Shown in pieces: positions 34,300-42,162 of a stretch of 64,000 nucleotides of DNA. Position 1 is the first letter of the stretch. The number at the start of each line of letters is the position of its first letter. The notes beneath the pieces are model-generated. The model did no database searches. It was not told the DNA's origin and saw nothing but the letters and a program-made list of their open reading frames with translations. The stretch spans positions 248,001-312,000 of the forward strand of contig NZ_BAABBI010000001.1 of the NCBI RefSeq assembly GCF_039537875.1, read 5' to 3'. The DNA is from Corallibacter vietnamensis. Lineage in GTDB: Bacteria > Bacteroidota > Bacteroidia > Flavobacteriales > Flavobacteriaceae. A program made the position numbers and the translations under genes.

Positions 34300-36239
34300 T
34301 TAAGTTTTGTTGTTAATACTATAGATCCTTTTTCTTTTAAAACAATGCTATCTTTCCAAATTACAGTTTCTCCTGTAAATACATTTTTTAACGTTTTTCC
34401 TGTCAAACCTAATTCTTCAAATCGGCTTGTATTTAAATTAAAAGCGTCTTCATTTTTATTCAGAATATGAACAACTGTTTCGTCATCATTAAACCTTGCT
34501 AAAACATAGGTATTGTCTTCTGGTGCAAAGTGCATGGTTTTTCCGCTATGAATGGCTTTAGAGTTTTTTCTAAAATTCATCAGTTTAGATACATAACTCT
34601 GCATATCTTTTTTAGTTTCTTCCAGATTTTCGCCTGTAAACGCATTTACGACATCACCTTCCCAACCACCAGGAAAATCGGTACGAATTAATCCGTGATC
34701 ACCTGGTTTATCAAAATCATTCATTAAGATTTCTGTACCATAATACATTTGAAACGTACGCGGTAATACTGCCAAATAGCTCAACGCCATTTTTGTGTTG
34801 GTAATATCACCTTGTAATTGCGTAAAAATACGACTCATATCGTGGTTGTCTGGAAACACTAAAATGTCTTCAGGTCTTGTATAATGAAAGTCGTTAGCCA
34901 ATGCTTCGTATATTTCTTTAAGACCAGTTCCCCAAGTTTCTTTATTTTTTAATCCAGAAACTATTTTTTCTTGCATAGCAAAATCCATAGTTGAGCGTAA
35001 GTTAGAGTCATACCCATCTGCATTTTGATGACCGTCTTGCCAATATCCAATTAACAACGGATTGCTTGACCATTCTTCACCTACAATATTAAAATTTGGA
35101 TATTCTGCCATTATAGCTCCAGCCCAATCGCTCATAAAATCTTTGTCAGGATATGGATAAGTATCTTGACGAATACCACCAAGACCTAGTGTTTCTATCC
35201 ACCAAAAACTATTTTGAATAAGATACTTTGCCATAAATGGATTACGTTGATTAAGATCTGGCATTGCTTGCACAAACCAACCATCGCTCATTTCTTGTTT
35301 ATCAATTTTTGAAGCGTAGCTATCTTGGTTTACCGTTCTTCTATGTGATGAACGTTTTACAATCTCATTGTTCCAATTGGCTTTATTTGCTTCGTAATGC
35401 GCTTGGTAATTTACCCAATCACTAAATGGTAAGTCTTTCATCCACCAATGTTCCAAACCGCAATGGTTTGCGACTTGGTCCATAATTAGCTTCATATTAT
35501 TTTTTCGTAATTCGTCTGCTAATTTTCTGTAGTCTTCGGTTGTACCAAATCTTGGATCTACTTGATAATAATCAGTAATAGCATAACCATGATACGATGC
35601 ATGATGCATGTCGTTAGTTAGCACAGGACAAGGCCAAACAGCAGTAAAACCTAAATCTTTAATATAGTTTACATGCTCTGTAATTCCTTGAAGATCGCCA
35701 CCATGACGTGCATAATCATTGGTTCTATCTATGTGCTTTTCGTTTAAATTATCAAACGTATCATTGTTTGGATTAGCGTTTGCAAAACGATCTGGTGTGA
35801 TTAGATAAATAGCATCTGAACTATTAAACCCTATAAAATCTTCAGCTGATTTTTCTCTAGCTTTAAGCTCGTAAGTGGTTACGAGTTCTTCGTTGTTATC
35901 ATTTTTAAATATGATATTGAAAGTTCCTGCTTTGGTACTGTTTGAAATGATGACATCTATAAACAGGTAGTTACTGCTTTTTTCTGCTTTACTTACATGT
36001 GCAATAGTTACTCCTGGATATTCAATACTTGGTTGGTAACTCCCAATATTTTGGTGATGTACCAATAGTTGTAAGCTATCATTTTTAAAACCAGTCCACC
36101 AATTAGGTGGTTCCACACGATCAATATCGTTTTTATTGATAAATTCTGAAACTGACGTTTCATCAACTGATTCTTTTTCAGGTTTTTTACAGCCCAACAA
36201 AATTGCACTAAAGAGCAGCATTAAAACACATTTATTCAT
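34296..36239 (-). CDS. susA: GH13 neopullulanase/cyclomaltodextrinase-like lipoprotein (SusA-like)
   Basis: A 647-residue lipoprotein when started at 36239 (lipobox LLGC, Cys17); a start ten codons upstream would bury the signal peptide. An N-terminal beta domain (residues about 40-130, PPNWWTGFKNDSLQLLVH) is typical of cyclomaltodextrinases and of SusA. The GH13 barrel has DQVANH, GGIRQDTYP (nucleophile Asp359), IVGEEW (Glu388) and FPDNHDMSR (His466, Asp467). It should hydrolyse maltodextrins, pullulan or cyclodextrins in the periplasm. It ends four bases into the GH31 fusion gene. Confidence 0.9.
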   Translation of the reverse strand: MNKCVLMLLFSAILLGCKKPEKESVDETSVSEFINKNDIDRVEPPNWWTGFKNDSLQLLVHHQNIGSYQPSIEYPGVTIAHVSKAEKSSNYLFIDVIISNSTKAGTFNIIFKNDNNEELVTTYELKAREKSAEDFIGFNSSDAIYLITPDRFANANPNNDTFDNLNEKHIDRTNDYARHGGDLQGITEHVNYIKDLGFTAVWPCPVLTNDMHHASYHGYAITDYYQVDPRFGTTEDYRKLADELRKNNMKLIMDQVANHCGLEHWWMKDLPFSDWVNYQAHYEANKANWNNEIVKRSSHRRTVNQDSYASKIDKQEMSDGWFVQAMPDLNQRNPFMAKYLIQNSFWWIETLGLGGIRQDTYPYPDKDFMSDWAGAIMAEYPNFNIVGEEWSSNPLLIGYWQDGHQNADGYDSNLRSTMDFAMQEKIVSGLKNKETWGTGLKEIYEALANDFHYTRPEDILVFPDNHDMSRIFTQLQGDITNTKMALSYLAVLPRTFQMYYGTEILMNDFDKPGDHGLIRTDFPGGWEGDVVNAFTGENLEETKKDMQSYVSKLMNFRKNSKAIHSGKTMHFAPEDNTYVLARFNDDETVVHILNKNEDAFNLNTSRFEELGLTGKTLKNVFTGETVIWKDSIVLKEKGSIVLTTKLK

Positions 36240-36258
36240 AATCTTTGTTTTTTGTGGA

Positions 36259-36277
36259 TTCCGCATCAAGTGCGGAA
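36259..36277. repeat. REP-like palindrome between GH65 and susA-like genes
   Basis: TTCCGCA (36259-36265) and TGCGGAA (36271-36277) form a 7-bp hairpin with the loop TCAAG, flanked by GGA and TGAC. This is the form of a dispersed palindromic repeat known from many genomes (GGATTCCGC, loop, GCGGAATGAC). It lies in the 60-base gap inside the operon and could stabilise or trim the mRNA there. Confidence 0.6.
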
Positions 36278-36299
36278 TGACAAACAGAATAATACAACT

Positions 36300-38606
36300 T
36301 TACACTGTAACCAAGCTATTAGCTTCAATCGTTACTTTTTTATCGTTTACCAAGATGTCTAAACTTTCGCCACCTTCAAGTTCGAAGTTGGTTTTACCTT
36401 GGTTAACATTCACTTTTATGATTTGATTTCTAAAGTTGATTTTAAACGAATAACCATCCCATTCTTTTGGGATTTTAGGTGAAAAAGACAAGGTATTATC
36501 TTTTACACGCATTCCGCCAAAACCTTCAACAATACTCATCCAAGTTCCAGCCATAGATGTAATATGTAAGCCTTCGTGAACTTCTTTATTATAATCATCT
36601 AAATCTAATCGCGATGTTCTTAAATAAAACGTATAAGCTTGTTCCATACGGTCTATTTTTGCCGCTTGAATACTATGAACACAAGGTGACAATGAACTTT
36701 CGTGAACAGTATATGGCTCGTAAAAATCGAAATGACGCTCTAACTCTTCAGTAGAAAAATGATCTTCGAAGAAATAGAAACCTTGTAATGTATCGGCTTG
36801 TTTTATATAAGGCGAACGCAAAATGCGATCCCAAGACCAATATTGGTTTATAGGTCGTTGACTAGCATCTAGCGCATCAACTTTTATTAATTCTTTATCT
36901 AAAAATCCGTCTTGCTGTAAGTACACATTATGCTCTTCAGAATATGGGAAATACATCGCATCTGCAACCGATTTCCATTGTGCTATTTCAGCTTTAGACA
37001 GCTTAACTTTGTTCATTATCCTAGTAAAGTCTGTATCGTATTCTGCTTCAACTTTACTAATGTTTTCAATAGCATAATCTATACACCATTTAGCTATATA
37101 GTTAGTATACCAGTTATTGTTTACGTTATTTTCGTACTCATTTGGTCCTGTAACACCTAAAATAACATACTTGTTTTTGTTTGTTGAAAACGTAGCGCGT
37201 TGGTGCCAAAAACGTGCAATACCAATAAGTACTTCCAAGCCTTTTTCTGGTATATAACTGTAATCGTTTGTAAACCTGTGGTAGTTATAAATAGCAAAAG
37301 CAATAGCACCATTACGATGAATTTCTTCAAAAGTAATTTCCCATTCGTTATGACATTCTTCTCCATTCATAGTTACCATTGGGTACAATGCTGCGCCATT
37401 AGTAAAGCCTAATTTTTCAGCATTCTCAATAGCTTTTTGCAGATGATTATATCTGTACTCCAATAAGCTTCTTGCTACTTTTTGATCTTTTGTAGCCATG
37501 TAAAACGGAATGCAATATGCTTCAGTATCCCAATAGGTGCTTCCACCATATTTTTCGCCTGTAAATCCTTTTGGACCAATATTTAATCTAGAATCTTTTC
37601 CTAAATACGTCTGATTTAAATGAAATATATTAAAACGAATACCTTGTTGCGCTTTTACATCACCACTAATGGTAATATCTGCCATATCCCAAATGTTTGC
37701 CCAAGCTTGTTTTTGTTGCTCTAGCAAAGTATCAAAACCAAGTTGTGTAGCTGTTGCCAACACTGATTTTGCCGCAGTTACCAATGCGTTTTTGTCATGG
37801 TTTCTATCTACAGTATAACCTCCAAATTTATGAATGGCATAAGTTTCGCCTTGCTTGACATTTTGTTTGTAGCTGTAAGATACTAATGTTGCATCTGCAC
37901 TAACGTTTGGCTCGATTAATACCGACTTACCATTGATAAAAACCTTTGATTCCATGAACGTGCATGTATAAAAATCGGTTTTCATGGTTTTAGCCTGAAT
38001 AAACGCTTGGTTATTATCGTGACTTACTTGAGTAGTGTCCCAAAACTTATCGTCCCAGTTAGTATCTTCGTTTGTAATTCCTGAATCTATATATGGTTGA
38101 AATACAATTTCAGCATCACTATTTAATGGTGTTACTTGATAATTGATTACTCCCATTTCGTCTTGGTTAAGACTTAAAAAACGTTTTGCGTTAACTTCTA
38201 CTTCTATACCATTTTGAAGTGTTGTCTTAAAAGTTCTGGACAACCAACCTTCTTTCATATTAAGTTCTCGTCTAAAATCTTGAACCGTTTTGCACTTGTT
38301 TAGGTCTAACTGTTCGCCATTTATTGCTACATTAATACCAATCCAGTTTGGTGCATTAAGTACTTTTGCAAAATATTCTGGGTAGCCGTTTTTCCACCAA
38401 CCAACACGCGTTTTATCAGGGTAATACACACCTGCTATGTAGCTTCCTTGAAAGGTTTTTCCTGAATATTGTTCTTCAAAATTAGCGCGTTGTCCCATGG
38501 CTCCGTTGCCAATACTAAACAAACTTTCTGATGATTCTACGCGCTCTGCATGAAACCCTTCTTCTATGATTGACCAATTATCTGGTTTAATATAATCTTG
38601 GTTCAT
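36300..38606 (-). CDS. GH65 maltose (or kojibiose-type) phosphorylase
   Basis: A 768-residue cytosolic enzyme without signal peptide. It matches glycoside hydrolase family 65: SIGNGAMGQRANFEE near the start, STYWDTEAY (356-364), and the general acid Glu490 in GVTGPNEYENN. GH65 phosphorylases split maltose, trehalose, kojibiose or nigerose into glucose and beta-glucose-1-phosphate. The neighbouring beta-phosphoglucomutase and the maltodextrin operon make maltose the likely substrate. The specificity is inferred from context. Confidence 0.9.
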   Translation of the reverse strand: MNQDYIKPDNWSIIEEGFHAERVESSESLFSIGNGAMGQRANFEEQYSGKTFQGSYIAGVYYPDKTRVGWWKNGYPEYFAKVLNAPNWIGINVAINGEQLDLNKCKTVQDFRRELNMKEGWLSRTFKTTLQNGIEVEVNAKRFLSLNQDEMGVINYQVTPLNSDAEIVFQPYIDSGITNEDTNWDDKFWDTTQVSHDNNQAFIQAKTMKTDFYTCTFMESKVFINGKSVLIEPNVSADATLVSYSYKQNVKQGETYAIHKFGGYTVDRNHDKNALVTAAKSVLATATQLGFDTLLEQQKQAWANIWDMADITISGDVKAQQGIRFNIFHLNQTYLGKDSRLNIGPKGFTGEKYGGSTYWDTEAYCIPFYMATKDQKVARSLLEYRYNHLQKAIENAEKLGFTNGAALYPMVTMNGEECHNEWEITFEEIHRNGAIAFAIYNYHRFTNDYSYIPEKGLEVLIGIARFWHQRATFSTNKNKYVILGVTGPNEYENNVNNNWYTNYIAKWCIDYAIENISKVEAEYDTDFTRIMNKVKLSKAEIAQWKSVADAMYFPYSEEHNVYLQQDGFLDKELIKVDALDASQRPINQYWSWDRILRSPYIKQADTLQGFYFFEDHFSTEELERHFDFYEPYTVHESSLSPCVHSIQAAKIDRMEQAYTFYLRTSRLDLDDYNKEVHEGLHITSMAGTWMSIVEGFGGMRVKDNTLSFSPKIPKEWDGYSFKINFRNQIIKVNVNQGKTNFELEGGESLDILVNDKKVTIEANSLVTV

Positions 38607-38645
38607 AATTTTAATATATTGTCTTGTTATCGCTACAACGACAAC

Positions 38646-39302
38646 TTATTTCTTTATTAATTCTTCTATAAATTCTATACTTATTTCAGTGAAATCTTTA
38701 AACACATAATCTGCTTCAGATAACACTGTTTTATCACCTATACCAATTGAAATCATATTGGCATTATTTGCTGCTTGAACACCTGCTACAGAATCTTCAA
38801 ACACAATACAGTTTTCAGGTTTTTGGTGAAGTGCTTTTGCTCCTATAAGGAATACTTCTGGATCTGGTTTTGCCTTACTTACATCGTTACCATCAACAAT
38901 GGCTTGAAAGTTTGAAATAAGGTTTACTTTTTGAAGTATTTTTCTAGCGTTTTTACTTGCCGAACCTAAAGCAACGCCTTGATTATTTTCATTAAGATGA
39001 TTTAAAATTTTTGGCACATCTGGAAGAATTTCGCTTTCTCCCATTTTATCTATGTAGCTTAAATAATCATCATTCTTTTTTGCCATTAATGCCATAAACT
39101 CATCTTCTGAAATTGTTTTATTTCCCCAAGACAAGATTTTTTCTAAAGATTTTACACGACTTACACCTTTTAGTTGTTCGTTTTGTGTTTCAGTAAAATC
39201 AACATCAATACTATTGGCTAATTTTTTCCATGCTAAAAAATGGTATTTTGCAGTATCTACAATAACACCATCAAGGTCAAATATGAATCCTTTTGTATTC
39301 AT
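38646..39302 (-). CDS. pgmB: beta-phosphoglucomutase
   Basis: A 218-residue HAD-superfamily enzyme. FIFDLDGVIVDTA contains the nucleophile Asp9 and acid/base Asp11; LGSASKN is motif II, KAKPDPEVF carries the motif III Lys, and FEDSVAGVQAA is motif IV. The cap domain (KLANSIDVDF, LKGVSRVKSLEKIL) is that of beta-phosphoglucomutase. It turns beta-glucose-1-phosphate from the GH65 enzyme into glucose-6-phosphate. It starts two bases after the porter gene's stop. Confidence 0.92.
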   Translation of the reverse strand: MNTKGFIFDLDGVIVDTAKYHFLAWKKLANSIDVDFTETQNEQLKGVSRVKSLEKILSWGNKTISEDEFMALMAKKNDDYLSYIDKMGESEILPDVPKILNHLNENNQGVALGSASKNARKILQKVNLISNFQAIVDGNDVSKAKPDPEVFLIGAKALHQKPENCIVFEDSVAGVQAANNANMISIGIGDKTVLSEADYVFKDFTEISIEFIEELIKK

Positions 39303-39304
39303 TT

Positions 39305-40684
39305 TTAATTTATTTCGTTTTCTGGTTGATATGAAATTGCGTCTTTATTCACAATAAACAGGTTGCAAAGTGCTGCTAGAATTAAACTAATACCAGCTAC
39401 AGTCATAGCATTAATAGCGTCTTCACCTAAAAGACTAGACACATAATTAATACCACCAAGCGCTGCAATAATTTGAGGTATTACAATAAACATATTGAAG
39501 ATACCCATAATAACTCCCATCTTTTTAGGATCTACGGAACTTGATAACATCGCATACGGCATTGAAAGAATACTTCCCCATGCAATTCCTATTAAAATAA
39601 AACAGTACTTTAAGGTTTCTGGTGTTGCATAATACATAGCCATAAACCCAACGCCTCCTAGTATAAGAGAACCCATGTGAACAAATTTTCTGTTTATGCG
39701 TTTTTTAGATGTATACAGTGCTAGTAGTAATGCAAATGCCATAGATGACAATCCATAAACACCCATTGCAGAACCTACCAGGTTTGATGATTTCTGAAAT
39801 GCTGTATTTGCCGTATCAAAAGCTTCGGCTTGTGAGGCGATGGTTAAATCAAATGCTGCTTCTATTGGCGCTGGTGTTTGAAACACATGCTCTGTAAGCG
39901 CAGGATTTGCCATACTCCACATAGTAAAAAACGCAAACCAACTAAAGAACTGTATAAGTCCTAGTTTTTTCATTGTTAGCGGCATTTTGCCTATGTTTTC
40001 TAAAATATCAGGAATAAAGCGGTTTTTCTTTTTTCGTTCACGCTCAAATTCCTCCATATCTTCAGGAGGATATTCGGATGTGGTAAATACGGTATATAGT
40101 ATGCTTATTAAAAACACAACAGCACCAATACCAAAGGCTACTTTTACCGACATTGGCACAACGCCTTTTGGCGCTGCATCACTAACACCTAGTTGCGATA
40201 CCATCCAAGGCAAATTACTTGCTATCCAAGTACCAATACCAATAATGAGTGTTTGAACAACAAAACCATATGAACGTTGTGAATTGGGTAGCTTATCTGC
40301 TACTAAAGCCCTGAAAGGCTCCATTGAAACATTGATAGAAGCATCAAGAATCCATAAAAAACCTGCAGCCATCCACAAAACTGAAGAATGTGGTACTAAA
40401 AACAGCGCAAGTGAGCTTAAAATAGCTCCGATTAAAAAATATGGACGACGTCTTCCCCAGCGTGGATGCCAAGTTTTATCGCTTAAATAACCAATAATGG
40501 GTTGCACTAGTAATCCTGTTAAAGGAGCTGCAATCCATAACAATGGAATAGCATCTTTATCAGCACCAAGTGTTTGAAATATTCGAGACATGAAGCCTCC
40601 TTGTAACGCAAAACCAAATTGAATTCCTAGGAAACCGAAACTCATATTCCAGATTTCCCAAAAACTTAAGGAACGCTTTTTCAT
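39305..40684 (-). CDS. MFS sugar porter (SLC45/GPH-like), probable maltose transporter
   Basis: A 459-residue inner-membrane protein with 12 predicted helices. The signature between helices 2 and 3 is GYLSDKTWHPRWGRRRPY, as in SLC45-type and plant sucrose-type proton symporters. A polar loop in the middle (EEFERERKKKNRF) separates the two halves. It is the first enzyme or transport gene of the minus-strand operon, ahead of pgmB and the GH65 phosphorylase, so it probably brings maltose or short maltodextrins into the cytosol. Substrate inferred from context. Confidence 0.85.
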   Translation of the reverse strand: MKKRSLSFWEIWNMSFGFLGIQFGFALQGGFMSRIFQTLGADKDAIPLLWIAAPLTGLLVQPIIGYLSDKTWHPRWGRRRPYFLIGAILSSLALFLVPHSSVLWMAAGFLWILDASINVSMEPFRALVADKLPNSQRSYGFVVQTLIIGIGTWIASNLPWMVSQLGVSDAAPKGVVPMSVKVAFGIGAVVFLISILYTVFTTSEYPPEDMEEFERERKKKNRFIPDILENIGKMPLTMKKLGLIQFFSWFAFFTMWSMANPALTEHVFQTPAPIEAAFDLTIASQAEAFDTANTAFQKSSNLVGSAMGVYGLSSMAFALLLALYTSKKRINRKFVHMGSLILGGVGFMAMYYATPETLKYCFILIGIAWGSILSMPYAMLSSSVDPKKMGVIMGIFNMFIVIPQIIAALGGINYVSSLLGEDAINAMTVAGISLILAALCNLFIVNKDAISYQPENEIN

Positions 40685-40729
40685 TAATAGTATAATTTAG
40701 ATTAATACTATTTTGATAAGCATATACTC

Positions 40730-40769
40730 ATCAAAACTTATGGTGAGAAGTGAAAATATAAGTTTTGAT
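40730..40769. promoter_or_regulatory. 12-bp inverted repeat upstream of the porter operon
   Basis: ATCAAAACTTAT (40730-40741) is exactly inverted as ATAAGTTTTGAT (40758-40769), with a 16-base spacer. There is no T-run on either side, so a terminator is unlikely. The spacer and right arm contain GAGAAGTGAAAATATAA (40745-40761), which recurs with one mismatch in the susC leader. It lies in the 133-base gap between the LacI-type gene and the porter gene and could be an operator or an mRNA hairpin. Confidence 0.5.
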
Positions 40770-40817
40770 TTCTGGCGGTAAAGATATAAAAGTTTTTAAA
40801 TACGCAATGTTAAATTT

Positions 40818-41858
40818 CTATTTGGTAGATTCTCTTTTAATAATCTCCGTTTCAATTATATGCGTTTCAAAGTATTCTTCTTCATCTTCATTCTCCAGTT
40901 TATTTATTAATAGTTCAGCAGCTTTTTTACCCATTTCTTCAGCATGCTGGCTAACGGTTGTTAGACTTGGTGTTGCATGCTTGGACAAAACACCATCTGT
41001 AAAACCAATCACTTGTAATTGTTCTGGGATTTTTTTCTTGAGTCTTCTTGCTACTTTCATAGCTGTAAGTGCATAAAGCTCATTTACAGCAAAAACACCG
41101 TCAATTTTCTTATTGTTTACAAGCAACTGTTCTATTTCAGCTTCAAGGTCTTCTAAATGATCTTCTGAATCTAGCTCTTCAACAATTTTTAAAATCAGTT
41201 CTGATTGAGGTTCCATTTTGTTTTCCTCTAAAGCCTCTAAATAGCCTTGAGTCCTCAACCTTCCTACGCTTACATAATCTTTAGTTGTAATAATAGCAAT
41301 GTTTTTGCAACCATTTGCTATAAGCTGTTCAACAGCTTTTTTTGATCCTTTTAAATCATCAACAATAACTTTATCACAATTTACTTCATTAACAACCCTG
41401 TCAAACATTACAATAGGCATTCCTTGATTAATGGTCTCATAAAAATGATGATAATCTTGTTGCAACAATGTTTCTTTAGATATAGATAATATAAAACCAT
41501 CTATACTTCCATTGGCTAACATTTCCATGTTTATCACCTCTTTATCAAACGATTCGTTAGAAAGCCCGACGATTACATTGTATCCTCTTTTGTTGGCAAC
41601 TAGCTCAATACCACGGATAACTTTTGAGAAAAAATGGTGCACAATTTCGGGTATAATAATACCTATCGTTTTTGTTTTGCGGTTTTTTAGGCTCAACGCT
41701 ATATTGTTAGGGCGGTAATTATAGAGTTTTGCAAAGGCTTGAACTTTTTGCCTTGTATCCTCACTAATCTCTTTACTATTTCTTAATGCTTTGGATACGG
41801 TTGATATAGAGACATCTAACTCTCTTGCTATTTGTTTTAAAGTTATTTTTCTTTTCAT
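40818..41858 (-). CDS. LacI-family transcriptional regulator of the glucan locus
   Basis: A 346-residue regulator when started at 41858, where the conserved MKRKITLKQIARELDVS begins; a longer frame adds 13 residues that are not family-like. The N-terminal helix-turn-helix and hinge (LDVSISTVSKALRNSKEIS, then NYRPNNIA) are followed by a periplasmic-binding-protein-like sugar sensor (IGIIIPEI, ANGSIDGFILS, FDRVVN, GFTDG). It lies between the divergent susC operon and the porter operon. A perfect palindrome with central CG, as LacI-type proteins bind, lies about 180 bases upstream of its start. It probably senses maltose or a maltodextrin. Confidence 0.9.
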   Translation of the reverse strand: MKRKITLKQIARELDVSISTVSKALRNSKEISEDTRQKVQAFAKLYNYRPNNIALSLKNRKTKTIGIIIPEIVHHFFSKVIRGIELVANKRGYNVIVGLSNESFDKEVINMEMLANGSIDGFILSISKETLLQQDYHHFYETINQGMPIVMFDRVVNEVNCDKVIVDDLKGSKKAVEQLIANGCKNIAIITTKDYVSVGRLRTQGYLEALEENKMEPQSELILKIVEELDSEDHLEDLEAEIEQLLVNNKKIDGVFAVNELYALTAMKVARRLKKKIPEQLQVIGFTDGVLSKHATPSLTTVSQHAEEMGKKAAELLINKLENEDEEEYFETHIIETEIIKRESTK

Positions 41859-42038
41859 TTTATTCCTTAAAAGTTCTAAATATAACAACAAAAACACACA
41901 CTAAAAGCCTAACTTTTCATTACTATATACGAAATGCTGTTTTAGATATTTAACAATATATCTGCATTTTAAATATAAATCTGTTAATTATAGGTGTTTT
42001 TTTATTGTTTTCCTACAATTTCAAGAAAGTTTTTAACA

Positions 42039-42052
42039 CGAAAACGTTTTCG
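42039..42052. promoter_or_regulatory. LacI-type operator palindrome
   Basis: CGAAAACGTTTTCG is a perfect 14-base palindrome with a central CG step, the classic form of LacI/GalR operators. It lies 110 bases upstream of the susC start and about 180 bases upstream of the LacI-type gene, where it could control both directions. Confidence 0.75.
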
Positions 42053-42111
42053 ATGCCCCAGAAGTAGCCACTCACAAAAAAGATATGCATTTTTTACATA
42101 GATTTAACATC

Positions 42112-42128
42112 GAGAAGTGAGAATATAA
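42112..42128 (+). promoter_or_regulatory. motif shared with the porter-operon control region
   Basis: GAGAAGTGAGAATATAA here matches GAGAAGTGAAAATATAA at 40745-40761 in 16 of 17 positions. It lies 34 bases upstream of the susC start. Two copies in the two control regions of one locus suggest a second regulator site or a conserved leader element. Confidence 0.4.
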
Positions 42129-42162
42129 CAAAAAAATTAACAAACTAATTCAAAAGTATTGT

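Larger units (their letters stand above)
41859..42162. other. divergent control region between LacI-type gene and susC
   Basis: This 304-base AT-rich stretch has no reading frame. It holds the LacI-type palindrome at 42039-42052 and the GAGAAGTGAGAATATAA motif at 42112-42128. A TAGATTTA at 42099-42106 resembles the TAnnTTTG -7 box but lacks its final G and a matching TTTG upstream, so I do not call the susC promoter precisely. Confidence 0.6.
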
